From assembly GCA_037157565.1 (NCBI GenBank), contig JAZHRO010000013.1, positions 118,992,001 through 119,056,000 on the forward strand: 64,000 bases of DNA, read 5' to 3'. Of this stretch, positions 10,890-22,514 are shown in pieces. The notes beneath the pieces were generated by a model, which did not search any database, was not told the DNA's origin, and saw only the letters and a list, made by a program, of their open reading frames with translations. Both the position numbers and the translations under genes were made by a program. Source of the DNA: Thalassia testudinum (Eukaryota; Streptophyta; Magnoliopsida; Alismatales; Hydrocharitaceae). Position 1 is the first letter of the stretch, and each line of letters starts with the position of its first letter.

Positions 10890-12484
10890 TAATAGAGAGA
10901 ATTTCGCTTGATTAAGAAGATAATGGAATGATATGTCATTGTAATTTATGTGGTGGAAATCTCTTAATCAAAGATTAAAATAGATATCAATTTAAACCAC
11001 AAAAAGGATGTCGTATCCACAAGGAGGAACAACTATAATAAATCACAGATAAGCAACAATCATGTTTGCAACAATATTTGCCAAATGAATCAATGGATAT
11101 GCTGCTCTGAATATACTTACGATTTTATGAAAAATTATGGACTATTTATGTAAATTTCACATCAAAGCACAAGTTTCCAAAATCTCTAAATGTCGCAGAT
11201 GTAGTGGCAGAGGAAGTACTTCTTAATTGCATGCAACTATGAATCAAATTTCAATGTGAATTAACATGTATAGCAAGAAACAATCAAATATGGAAATATA
11301 AGTGCATGCATGCAAATCCACCAGAATATAATAATCAAATAATCAAAATCCCACAACTTCCAATGGCATGCAAATGTAAATTTTAATAGGGGGTTCACTG
11401 TAGCAAAATAGGGCATTTGAAGCCCTTGTGCGTGCGGGAAGGAGGAGGGACGAATGGCCGTGCGAACCTCAGTGAAGGTCGAAGACGTGAAGGGCATTCC
11501 AATGGTGGTGGTCTCATGTCAAGAGGTGGTCGGAGTTCGCCGAACGGGGAGACGGAGGTCGTCGATGGTGGGTTCCTTCGTGCATGCACGTGGACTGCCG
11601 TCGGCTTTTCTGATGATGTGGTGGCACTCGTGTAGTCGAGGTGAGTACGGTGGAGTCAACGGCGCATCGAATGGAGGCCAGATGTGCGGATTGCATGTGG
11701 AGGAGCCGGCGTGAAGTTTGGGTTCCTCTTCTCTGTTGCGGAGAAGAAGAAGACGAAGGGGCCGTTGGCACGTGGGCGGCTGGACGTGCGTGCACAGGGG
11801 CACGCGGCTTGCTGGTCTTGAGGGAGCGTGCGCACAGGCTGTTGCTGGGTGGATGCACGTGCACGCTGGGAGGGTGCGCGCGGTGGGGCTGCTGTGCGAG
11901 CGGTGAGAAGGTGCACGTGCGGTATGGCTGCGGTGAGAGCGATGAGAAGGCACACATGCGGTATGGTTGTTGTGCAAGCGGTAAGAAGGCATATGCGATA
12001 TTTTTGTGATGAGAGTGGTGAGAAGGCCATAGTGCAGGCTCTGCTTCACGGTGCATGCAGGGTACACCGTGGTGCGATTCTGCTTCCCCAGATCCAGCCC
12101 CCCGGGAGAGGATGGATATGCCTCTTTTTTAAATGCTTCTCAGTTTGTTTCTTCCACCGAGATCCTCTCAAACAGATGAGGCGGTTTGGAGAGATGACTG
12201 TTGGCTGCTGGTGGGAGTGCGAAGAGGCACGTACGCGATGCATTGAGCCAGGAAGGAGTTGCGCATTTTGCGGGAAGGAAAAAAAATAAATTGGGTTATT
12301 TATACAATTTATCTCAAATAATGTATGAAATGTAGGTTACTATAATGGAATGTATAAATATGCATGCAAGCCCTTATTTATGAACTAATTTATTTATATA
12401 TTCAAGTATGCTATGTATATGAAAATATTAATTTAATAATTAGGCATTTAAGCATTTACTTAGCCCATAATTGTGGTCTCATCA
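10890..12484 (-). repeat. TE-C 3' LTR
   Basis: Begins TGATGAGACCAC on the minus strand at 12484 and runs to 10890. The polypurine side (12485 onward) reads GGCATGGGGTCGTT in element sense, followed by the TE-C 3' UTR. A TATA box (TATAAATA, minus) lies at 12297-12304. Near 11890-12030 there are about 3.5 degenerate 38-40 bp tandem units containing GAGAAGG and GCGGTATGG. The sequence is clearly homologous to 33215-34796, with roughly 10% differences by eye. Confidence 0.85.
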
Positions 12485-14104
12485 AACGACCCCATGCCTA
12501 GCTTTTGTTAGTCCCTAGCAAAAGTAAAAAGTGATGGAAGTGACAAAGATTTCTTTTTTCTTATTCCAAGCATTTAGAGATCCAGACAACTGTGAAGTGA
12601 TAATAGCCTAGACAACAAATCCAAGTGAAAAGCCAATTCGCATTGGGAGTTCGTACTTCACCCTTAGTAAATATTTCTATCGGGATAGGCAACTACTTCC
12701 CTCGGGGATACAGCAGAAGATAATATGTAATTTGACCCCAGCTCTTTGGCTTAGGTTGGAGATATCAAGTTGAATGGATTTGTATTTGGTGGCACACATT
12801 CATCTGGTGCTACACGTAATCTAGTACTACAGACTCCAGATCTTTAGACTATCAAACAAGTCAACTCAGAGAGAGGCTAAACAACTGTGCTCTCTTTATG
12901 TTCCTTTGTGCTCACTCTTTTCCTTCTTTTCATTTTGAGATCACAAATCTCACCAGATTTTGTAAATGTACTCACTGTTTGGTGGCCTCACATGGCATTC
13001 ACACTTCAATTAAAGTTCTAATAACCCTACAGCTAAGTTAGAGGACCTCAACCAGTATTCGGGCAATCAGAAATACTAAAAAGTAGGTATGGGTCATATT
13101 TGGTGAATCGCACTGGTTGTTTTTATTATTGCCTCAAAACATCAACATATAATGAAAAAAAAATGATACGAAGATAAAACTATAACTTGAACTACTTTCT
13201 TTTTCTTTTTCTCCCTCTTTTTTTTTTCTTCTCTTTTTTTTAATATTAATATTTCCCCCTTCCTTTCTTTCTTTCTTTTCTTTTTTTTTTCATAAATCAA
13301 CATGACACAGACTTTTATTTATGAGGCATTATTAGGAATGATGATGGTTAAGAGGATATTGTGTGGCTTATTTGGTGGAAGTGCCTACTCTCGGCACCGG
13401 GAAGGAATGGATAGGACAAGCATATTTCCAACCTTTGACACTATTAACCTCCTTTATCTGAACACTCTATGAAGGATGGTCGTAACCATCCACCATAGTC
13501 ATAGTTTTATTAGGACTCTATCTCTGTGCATCTGCCTTATTTAGTGGCTCTTAGGAATTCACACAATATACGCACACAGGAACAGAGAGCGAAAACTATG
13601 CCTCACTCTGAGGTATCATCATCTAATTGTCTAGAACTTAAGGGTCCTTGCACTAGACTTAGCACACCAGCAATCTCTCTACTTTCTTCTCACAAATATA
13701 AGGTGGATCTAATAGAGGATAGTATGCTTGACTCCTTATTAATTGTCCAAGGGTTCACTAGACTAAAAATGCTTATTGATTTTCTACAAAGATCCACTAC
13801 CTAGTCTATGTGCGAGTGAATGTAACTGTACTGGATTCTAAACTTAAGAAATAATTTAAAAAGAAAATCTTCCATAACACTTCCACGATAAATTTTCTGT
13901 TAGGGACTAACCAATTCAGCTCAAGGAGATAAAAGATTTTTTTTTTATTTTTGGTGAATAATACACTATCCTGAATGTATGCAAATATCTATAAATGCCA
14001 TAAACATTCTCAGGTTATGCCCCCCCATGCCTAAGATTGACAATGTCCTCATTGGAAAAATACGGACATAGAAGAATATCACCTGAGTAGGAGAGTGGGA
14101 GCAG
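12485..14104 (-). other. TE-C 3' untranslated region with polypurine tract
   Basis: Lies between the end of pol (stop at 14105-14107) and the 3' LTR. The polypurine tract is at 12485-12498 and is followed by CCTAGCTTTTGTTAGTCCC, closely matching the TE-I junction at 61068-61100. It includes pyrimidine-rich microsatellites at 13198-13290. No env-like open frame is seen. Confidence 0.75.
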
Positions 14105-14206
14105 CTAAGGCTCCTCAAGCCGAAGTGTGTCCAAAACCTGGCCATCTGAAAGAGTAATATAAGGTTTAAGTCGTTGGCCATCTACCTTAAAGCTTGTAGC
14201 AGAAGT
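14105..14206 (-). pseudogene. TE-C integrase C-terminal tail (downstream of TE-D insertion)
   Basis: The 3' end of the TE-C pol frame. It encodes FKVDGQRLKPY and about 15 further residues to a TAG at 14105-14107. The same C-terminal motif (VNGQRLKP) ends the integrases of TE-A (near 52730) and TE-E (near 43650). The upstream part of the gene is at 24804 and beyond, 10.6 kb away. The frame is continuous across the two sides once one copy of the GAAGT duplication is discounted, so the gene was split by insertion and not by deletion. Confidence 0.85.
14202..14206. repeat. Target site duplication of TE-D, left copy (GAAGT)
   Basis: GAAGT lies immediately left of the LTR end TGATAGCG; the matching copy is at 24799-24803. 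Confidence 0.9.
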
Positions 14207-15083
14207 TGATAGCGAAAATACGCGGTTTGTTAATTAGGTCGTTGTAACGCGTAAATCCGCTTTCGCTCTTAAATTTATAATCCTAGATAGGGAAGTATCT
14301 AGGGTCGTCCAAGGAGGCAATATGGTTGCAAAATTGATTCTCTTGCTTGGAATATATCTCAACTTTCTTTTTGGTAGTTTTCAATATACCATTTTTTTTT
14401 ATTTTTGAACTAAGGCAACATGCGAACTGATGGCGGGAAAAGTGTTTACACTTCCAATTAAGTAAACAACTCTAAAGTAGCAAGTAGAGCCTCTCCCTAA
14501 GCTCACTCTAGGCAAGTGGAGACCTAGAATAATTAGGGAGAGGAAGTGAAGAATGCTGAAAATAAGCAAATAGAAATGCAAACAAGATATGCGAAGAAGG
14601 CAACTAGATAATTGATAAAGTGTTTAACAAAAATGCCTAGTAGAGGAATGCTTCTACTACTAGATAATTGAAGTAAAAGAAAACACAAATCCTCTAAATA
14701 GATGGTGAAGAAGAGGGCTTCTTGCTCCAAGGTTGGTGGCTCCCAAGCTTGAAAAGAATTCTTCAACTCCTTCCTTGCAGAACTCCGCCAAGGTGATGAC
14801 CTCCAAGGCAAGCCCTAAGGGGGCGTGCCCTAAGTTTCTCTCCAAGGGTGGACGTCCACCCTAAGCTTTTCTCCTTTGCCTGGCCATCCTCCTTGAAGTG
14901 GGAGAGTCCTCCTCCTTGGCATGGCTCAAGTTGAAGAGAGTGGGGAGAAGAAGGCACCAAATGGGCTGGTGATGTGCCCCTTTAATCTCCTTCTCTACTC
15001 CTTCTTCTTGGCCGTAGGTATAGGTGGTTTAGGTAGAAAATATACTAAGGGAGGATGCCCAAAAATGATGGTAGGTGGTGGCT

Positions 15084-15090
15084 TTTTATA
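15084..15090 (-). promoter_or_regulatory. TATA box in TE-D 3' LTR
   Basis: TATAAAA on the minus strand; the identical site lies in the 5' LTR at 23393-23399. Confidence 0.55.
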
Positions 15091-15479
15091 GAATAGGAGG
15101 GGGGCTATGGTGACCTTTGAAATGGATGGCCAAGATGAGTTGATGGAGGTGGTTGGAGATCCCATGGCCAAGGAGAGTTGGCGCCACCTTAAAGGGCACC
15201 AAGGGGTAGTTATGGGTGTTGACACCCTTTGGTGTTGGTGCCAAAATGGGCATTCTAGAAGGTCATTAGGTGGCGCCACCTTAAGGTTCTAGAAGGGGGG
15301 GTATGTGGATGGCTAGGATGGCTTATGTGGGTAGGTGTAGGGTGGATTAAGGGGCTGAAAGTGGAGCCAATATAGAGGTGGTTAGGGGTGGTTTTTGGCG
15401 CCAACTTGAAGTGTCTTTTGGTGGAGATAATGGGGTGAAGGGATGGCTAGGAGGTGGCGCCAACTTAAGTAGGGTAGCT

Positions 15480-16260
15480 AGCTTAGGTAGGCTTGAGTTG
15501 GTGGAGCTAGCTAGGGTTGATTTTTAAGGTAATGGATGGCCAAGGAGCTGGTTGTTGGCTAAGCTAAGCTAAGCTAAGATAAGCTAAGCTAGCTTAGCTA
15601 ATGGAGGAGTAGAGGAGAAGGTGTTGGAGCTAGGGTTTGGAGGGAGGAGCTGAGGAGGAGAAGTCTGGAGCTGGAGCTGGCTGCTGCTGAAGAGGCTGGC
15701 ATGGGGCTACTCTAGCTGGCTTAGCTTGCTAGTTCTTTGCTAGTTGCTAAGCCAAGCTAAAGTGAGCTAGCTTCTACCAAAATAAGCTGAGGTGAGCTAG
15801 GTCTGGTGCTCCCGGGGAGAATCAAGCTGGTTGAGGCAGCTAAGGTAGCTTAGCATAACTGAGTTGAGCTAAGCTAAGTCCCTGGGAGCTGGACTTGAGC
15901 TTCCTGAGCTGGGATGAATTCTTCTTCAGCTGGCTGAAGCTGAGTGGAACTGGATGTAGCTGGATCTGAGCTGGGGTGAACTCCTATCAACTTAGCTGAG
16001 CTAGCTAGAGCTCCCTGTTGAGTAGTGGGAGCTGAGATGAGCTTGACTCAGCTAAGTTGAGCTGGATCTGAGCTGACTTGAGCTAGGGTGAGCTAAGGTG
16101 AACTCTCTTGAGCTGCCATCTAGCTGAGATTAGCTGAATGGAGCTGGGATGAGCTAACCCTAGTTCAAGTAAGCTAGGTTCCAGCTGCGGTGAGCTGGAT
16201 CAAGCTGAGGTGAGCTGGATCAAGCTGAGGTGAGCTGGATTAGGCTGAGTTCCAGCTAGT
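15480..16260. repeat. AGCT-rich low-complexity block in TE-D 3' LTR
   Basis: Dense AGCT palindromes in forms such as GAGCTGG, AAGCTAAGCT and AGCTAGCT, with partial tandem units. Its sister is at 23820-24565, and a diverged version lies in the TE-A 3' LTR (56200-56830). The block is specific to this LTR family. Confidence 0.85.
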
Positions 16261-16489
16261 CTGAGCTTCTCCTTCACCATTTGCCTTCTTGAGTGCTAGG
16301 GTTTTAGGGATCTATATATCTGTACATCCCTAACACTCACAAAAACATATTAAAAAGACAATAAAAAATGCAATGCATGCCTAACCTATTTTATGCCTAA
16401 ATGCAGCCCAAAAACCCATTTGCGGAGTAAAATCCTAAGAGCTAGGTTTGTTTTAATGCATAAGAATGATGATAAACTGGCGTTTATCA

Positions 16490-18143
16490 CACCCCCATGC
16501 TTATCTATTGCTAGTCTCTTAGCAAAACTTAAAACGGAATTTTTGGGAAATCTAATTTTTTTGTCTTTGGAGGAGAAAAAGAGATCAATGGACCTTGGTA
16601 GATTAAAAACACTAGAGGTACGAGATTTGTTAAAGATAAACATCGGGATTTGTTTTTGGATTCAACCATTAGATAGAACGGGATCAATATATCTTCCAAA
16701 AAATTCTCAAATTAACCCCTTGTTAATTCAGATGACTTGAAATGTTTGTTTTTAGGAATTTTTGGCTCATGAATCTGATTCTCAACTTGCAAAATCCTTT
16801 AAAACCCTGTGGCTGTGCTTGTGAAAAGCCAACATTTATAAGGGCGTGTTAATTTATTTATATATATATATATATTTTTTTTCTCCCCCATGCTTATTTT
16901 TAGCTTAGTCTTACAACAGATGTGTCGGGATCATCATTCTCGTTACCATTCCTCGAGGGGGTTCTGGCGCCAGTACTTCGAGATAGCACTGTCCATGACA
17001 CCACCCAAGAGCTCACAACCTCAGAACACGATGCGGTGAAAAGGGGCGCTCCAAACAAACTCAAGCTCTTGCTCCGATACTATAGGTAGAGCACCGTCCA
17101 AGACACTTGAGTTGCTAAAATGCGCTTTAATGCTCCGTCTAAAGATATGAAATATAGATATGGAGCAACGCCGAGGTGGTAACATGTTGACATCTCATCC
17201 TTAAAGGAGGCATTTTCCTCCTTCTCGGCGGTGAAACTCAAACCAATGATCTGCTTCAGACTTTCACTAAGTCCAAACAAGGGAGTTTTTCAAATTTTTA
17301 GTTATTTTTAAGTGTTGGCTTGTGTGTGAAGAGTGACACAAGAAGTTTCTCAAAACAGGCAAGTTTTTGAATCAGAAGCTAAGTCAAATAATTTCCATAT
17401 TGCAAAATAGGATCAAGTCACCTGAACTATCATGAGTTCAGGTGGAATTTTATAGAAGGATATCTGATCTTGTCTAAAATAGACCCTGGAATTCTAATGA
17501 TCAAATCCATATCCTCATCCTTAGTTTGTTAAAGATTAAATCCCATTGTACCAAAAGTGAATTTTTTGACCTTAGTCTCGATTTCAAAATTTTTCCTCAA
17601 AAAGTTTTGAACATTTTTATTTTTTTGGGTATGCAAGAAAGAAATAAATTAAACAAAAATGCATGTTTTTAGGTTTTAAAAATCCTAAATCGATCGTAAA
17701 ATTTAAAAACACCCTCCCATGCTTAAGATATGCCATGTCCTCATGCATTAGGAGGGAAAAGGGATCACCTTAGTGAAGAACGGTCGGGTTTAGGAGGAAC
17801 AAAACCTGGAAAAAGAAAAAAAAGGAAAAGCAAGAAAAAATGATGGGTTACCTCCCATCCAGTGCCATCTTTTACGCCATTCAGCCGGGCGTGAAGGTAT
17901 GCACGGAAGATGTAAGATCATGTAAATAATTGGACACTTGTATGCCCGCAAAAAAGGTGTCTTCTTCTAGATCCCTAGAAAATTGATTAGAAATAATATT
18001 GGGATCAAAGTTGGATGGAAAATGATAAGTATAGCCCAAGTCTGGCCATGGGTTTAAATTAGGTTGGGTGCCAAACTCAGGCGGGGTTGGTGGCAGGTCC
18101 GTAAGAAAGGGGTCGGGGAAGGAATGGTGAGGATTGGGTGAAG
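16490..18143 (-). other. TE-D 3' noncoding region and polypurine tract
   Basis: The polypurine tract reads AAGCATGGGGGTG on the minus strand (16490-16502), next to the 3' LTR. The region contains a (TA)n run near 16858-16874 and a second AAGCATGGGGGAG near 16885. It matches the post-integrase sequence of TE-A (52813-55984, reverse complement) in order: GAATGGCGTAAAAGATGGC near 17870, the CCTAATGCATGAGGACAT block near 17740, and others. The pol region present in relatives is absent between protease (18144) and about 17900. Confidence 0.8.
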
Positions 18144-20917
18144 TTAGTGTGGAAAAGTTAGGTGCGTGAATAGTGGGTGGGTTAGGGGGGTATCAGGAAT
18201 AAATTTGGGGTCAAGACAAGTTCCCGGATCACAGATTTCGCCGACCACTGATTCTGAATCAGAGTCCTCAAAAAAATTATGGTCGGTAAGGGTATCTATT
18301 AACATTGTCTCCTCTACCCTATTGGAAATTTCAGTATCTGAGTCCTCAAAGAAGTTATCATCATGGAATCTCCTGGAGGATTTAAAAATATCTAAAGTGA
18401 TAGTTTGGCCTGCACAGTTAATATCCATTTTGCCTGTGTGGCAATTGATATTTGCCTTTGCAGTGGCCAAAAAGGGGCATCCAAGGATTATTGGGGAGTC
18501 CAGTAACGATTCGGGTGCCTCAATGTCAAGAACCAGAAAGTCTACAGGGAAAACACAATTCTGGACCTTGACTAAAACATCCTCGACAATCCCACGAGGT
18601 TTGATTGTAGATCGGTCGGCTAATTGCAGGGTAACCTCGACGGGTTTTAATTCACCAATCTGAAATTCCTCGAATAAACTCGTGGGAATAATATTAACCG
18701 AGGCACCAAGATCAAGGAGGGCACGATTAAATGTAGTGTCATCAATAATTACGGAAATTAAAGGCACCCTCGGATCTTTCATCTTAGGAGGCAGCTTACT
18801 CCGTATGACAGAGCTTACTGTCTCCGAAATATGCACCTGTCCTAGATTTTTGGCCTGCCTTTTAGGAGTACAAATCTCCTTCAAAAATTTAGCATAGGCA
18901 GGTATATATTTAATGGCATCTAGGAGAGGAATATTGATATGAACTTGCCCAAATAGCTCCATGAGTTCTTTTGTAGTGGGCTCAGATTTCTTTTTTTGTT
19001 GGTGGTGGGGTAGAGAGCTTGTGGGAAAGGGATAGGAATCTTGTCTTGAGATTTTTCTTTTTCTTCCTGATGGGGAGGTGGGGAGTCAATTTGCACAGGT
19101 ATCTTACCAGGTTCGTGTGAAGGCCCGGGGTCAGTGGTGGTTTTCCCACTCCTCAAAGTAACTGCATGTGCAGTCGGATTATTATTTGGAGGAGGTGGGG
19201 GGGCTTGTGATTGGAAAAACCTGGGCGGATGCTGAGGTAGTGGATTAGGAGGAGGCTGATTTGGATATTGTGGATTTCTGCCCATATAATGGTTTCCTTG
19301 GTGATTAGGGTTGGGTATGGGTTGGGACGGAAGATGTCCTGCAGGTCTTTGCGTGGGAGTAACCCCAATCTGATTGTTCAGATTTGTGATGTTGCGGGTT
19401 ACTTCTGTCATTTTTGTTTGCATATCCTGTAGGGTTCGCAGCATCTGGGCATTGATATCTTGTTGGGATGGCCCAGGATGGAAGTTTGGATTCGACCCAT
19501 ACCCATTAAAATGATATGGTTGGGAGGAAACTTGATTATTCCAGGAGTAGTTTGGGTAATTCTTCCAATTGGAAAAATTTTTAAAGGGCTCCTGGATGGC
19601 AGAAATGTTTTGGGTGGGGTTAAGATCTGGATAGTTGTAATTCCCCAGTGAATCATGGCCAACCTCAGAATAATCAGCAGGAGTAGTGTTGAGATTGTGC
19701 AAATTTTCTCTTCGTGGAAAGTTAGGTTGGGTTAAATGTGGGTGTGGAGCTTGAGTTGATGTGGCGAGTCTTTCCTCAATTTTCTTCTGATTAATATGCA
19801 TCTGGTCGAGTTTCTGAGCGATCAATTGAAGATCGTCTTGGGTGACTGGGATAGATTGAGTGCCTATTTCATGAACACCGAACTGCGAGTTTTGGGTTCT
19901 GCAAAATGTGTTCATGGAAGCTTGATTAAATGAGTTTTCACTCATTTCTTCAAACAGGTCATAGGCACTTTCAGCATCTTTATTTAAGAAGTTGCCGCCA
20001 CACGAGGCGTCGACAAACTGTCGGATTTGATCTTCTAATCCATGATAGAAGATTTGCACGAGCTGCCATAAAGGAATCTCGTGGTGCGGGCAACTTCTTA
20101 AAAGGTCTTGAAATCTTTCCCAAGAATCATGGAAAGTTTCACCAGATTTTTGGTGAAAGGTCGTAATAGATCTTCGTAAGGAATTGGTACGACCTATGGG
20201 AAAGAATTTCTTGAGGAAGGCACTCTTGAGTTGAGGCCATGTTGTAATGGGTCGGCCAATGGTCCTGAACCAATAAGCGGCCTTATCTTTAAGAGATAAT
20301 GGAAAAAGCCGCATCAGCCATATGTCTTCTTGCACATTTCGGGAACGGGTTGTCTATGCAAGAAGAGTTAGCTCTTCAAGGTGGCTGAAAGGGTCTTCCC
20401 TAGGAAGGCCATGAAAGTGTTTAATTAGGTTCAGGACCGTAGGCTTGATCTCAAAGTCCCCCTCCGGTATGACCACCCCTGGTCGTTCCTCATAATAAGA
20501 CGGATCATAGAAATCTTTTAGAGGAACAACAGGCTGCTGACGGGGTGGTGGGTTTGGCCTTGGATTGGCTAGGTTTTGGATGTTCCTAGTCAATGTTTGT
20601 TGATTGGAATTTAATTTATTAATCTGATCGGCCATTAATTTTAAAAGATCAGGTAGGGGGTCTTGATGTTGTGTGTGGGGCAACTCAAGATTAGGGAGCT
20701 CCAAGTGTGGGAAGTTACTGGTGGTTGGGTTTTGGGTGGAAGGGTTAGAATTAGGGTTAGTGGTGGGGTTAGAGGTGGACGTGGAAGGGTCAGTGGACCT
20801 ATTTTGTTGTGTTTCCATTTTTTCAGGAGAAGAAGACAGAAAAAGTGGTCTTTTTGCGTGGGGGGCGAAATCAAATGGTCCTTCCAAGTGCGGATTTTGA
20901 GACCGTCGCCCGTGCAT
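18144..20917 (-). pseudogene. TE-D gag-protease frame (one stop, one frameshift)
   Basis: The start is the ATG at 20917 (M-H-G-R-R-S); an in-frame Met 20 codons upstream lacks the family start motif. Gag carries the capsid-type block KDKAAYWFRTIGRP near 20270, a Pro/Gln/Asn-rich linker, and TLRSGK near 19150. Protease carries LLDLGAS near 18700 and ILGCPFLATAKANIN near 18460. Damage is slight: TAG at 20354-20356, where relatives have CAG, and a -1 shift in or near a run of seven T (A in sense) at 18991-18997, so the downstream frame is 18962-18144. The tail after protease is acidic, with a repeated NFFEDSD motif, and then ends without RT. The copy that inserted may have been intact, or the particle proteins may have come from elsewhere. 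Confidence 0.85.
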
Positions 20918-22492
20918 AAAATGGAAGAACGGGAGGGGAGGAGAAGAGAAAGAGATGAGAGAAAGTGTGCAATTCAAACAAACAAAAACTAGACCTAACT
21001 TAATTGTGACTCCCTAATAATAACCTAAGACTTGGTCTATATCGGAAATAAGTAATCAATAGTGAATACCCGTTCTATCAACAAATCTAGCCAAGTTGCT
21101 TAAGGGGAGGTTTGGACCCAAACGTTTCCCAGGGAAAACCCTAGGTGCTTGTACAAACCCACGCCTGGTCGTTTGACACGGCCCCTCAGCCTGAACACCA
21201 GATATAGATGACAGAATTGGTACTAACTAAAGAAAACTTAAGACCTAAATAGCAAGCTTAAGTTGATAAAGCCTTAGGGGTCAAGTTGCTACAAATTTTA
21301 ATTAGGTCTAGGATTCTATAGTGCACACGGAATGTGGAGGGCGTTTATTGGGTTGTTGCCCTGTTATTTAATTTTTTTTTGTGTGTGTGTAGGAATTGGA
21401 GAGTGGTTCCAATGAAAATCAAGTTGTCACACAATTTTTTTTTGTATTTATGTCTTTTAGGATTCAATTTAATTAAATGGGTTTTAGGGTTTTTCTCTTT
21501 AAGCTTTCAAACAAGTTTGAAAGTTCACAATCAAAGGAAAGACAAGTTGTATGTATGATTGTATATTTCCTTTTAATTGAGTCTCTAAAGAGAAAGAAGA
21601 AATCCTAAGCCAATTATCCTTAAGACAGAAATTTAACTACCAATGAATTATTTTTAGCTTTCTAAATTAAGTAGTGGTCCAAATAAGTCAAACAACACCT
21701 CTACTTTGAATAAAATCAAACAAGGATTCCAGAAAAGATTTTTGTAAGATTTTAGGAATTTGTTTGATAATTTTTTTGAATTTTTAATTGTATTGGTGTC
21801 AAAGTCCAGAAATAATACCCGTGGGTATTATGGACTTTTCAGTATTACCATCGACCTCAGAAAATTTTTATAATTTTATATGATGTGTAAAATTTCACAA
21901 GGATTCCAGTAAGCTAAATTTCTCAAAAATTGGATGAGTATAAAAATTCTGAAAATTTGTGGACAGTAGCAAAATAGGAAGATTAGAGGGTGTGACCCCT
22001 CTGCTATCCATGAATTTTTAAAAATTAAATACAAATCCAATTGTTTTGACATTTGGAACAGATGTTCCTAACTTAATTGGAAATCACTCTATGAAATTTT
22101 ATGATTTTAGGAGGCTTGGGGTTTTAGGAATCGATTTTTCAAGTCTAGACAGAAATCTTGACCCGAAAAACAGAACACCAATACTTGCAATGGAATGGTG
22201 CTAAAGAAGCATACAAGCAAACAATGGATTTTATAATGCACCACTCCACTTAGTTAAAGTGTTTAGGGTCCTGAAAGCCAAGTTTAGTGTATTTTGGTAG
22301 TTTTTTTTTTTAACCTAAATGTGACAAGAAAGGGGAACCAACCTGAATTTCATGGGAAGAAAAGGATCTTTGAGCTCTCGCTTCCAGATTCCCGCCTTCC
22401 CGCTGTAGTTCCTGCACACACAAAAGAAAGAAAGAGAAGGGGATGAGATCCACTTCAAGCAAGAGCAAATTAATTAATGCAAAGCCGTGCCT
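20918..22492 (-). other. TE-D leader
   Basis: Noncoding; lies between primer site and gag. It is homologous to the TE-A leader copies at 9344-10889 and 31714-33214 (reverse complement). No gene is seen. Confidence 0.75.
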
Positions 22493-22509
22493 CCCCGGCA
22501 ACGGCGCCA
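22493..22509 (-). other. TE-D primer binding site (tRNA-Asp, perfect)
   Basis: Plus strand CCCCGGCAACGGCGCCA, identical to the TE-B site, five bases from the LTR start at 22515. Confidence 0.92.
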
Positions 22510-22514
22510 AAATA

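Larger units (their letters stand above)
14207..16489 (-). repeat. TE-D 3' LTR
   Basis: A 2283-bp LTR, TG...CA bounded. Contains a TATA box (15084-15090, minus), several GGCGCC palindromes (15180-15460) and an AGCT-rich block (about 15480-16260) with imperfect repeats such as AGCTGAGGTGAGCTGGATCA in tandem near 16200. It is nearly identical to 22515-24798. Confidence 0.95.

Noticed and set aside
11417..12289. Multiple frames of up to about 180 codons on both strands in GC-rich sequence
   Set aside because: They lie inside the TE-C LTR, are not preserved in the second copy at 33215-34796, and have low-complexity translations.
14399..15292. A set of frames repeated almost exactly at 22708-23601
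   Set aside because: Duplicated only because both are TE-D LTRs; codon-level features do not suggest protein coding.
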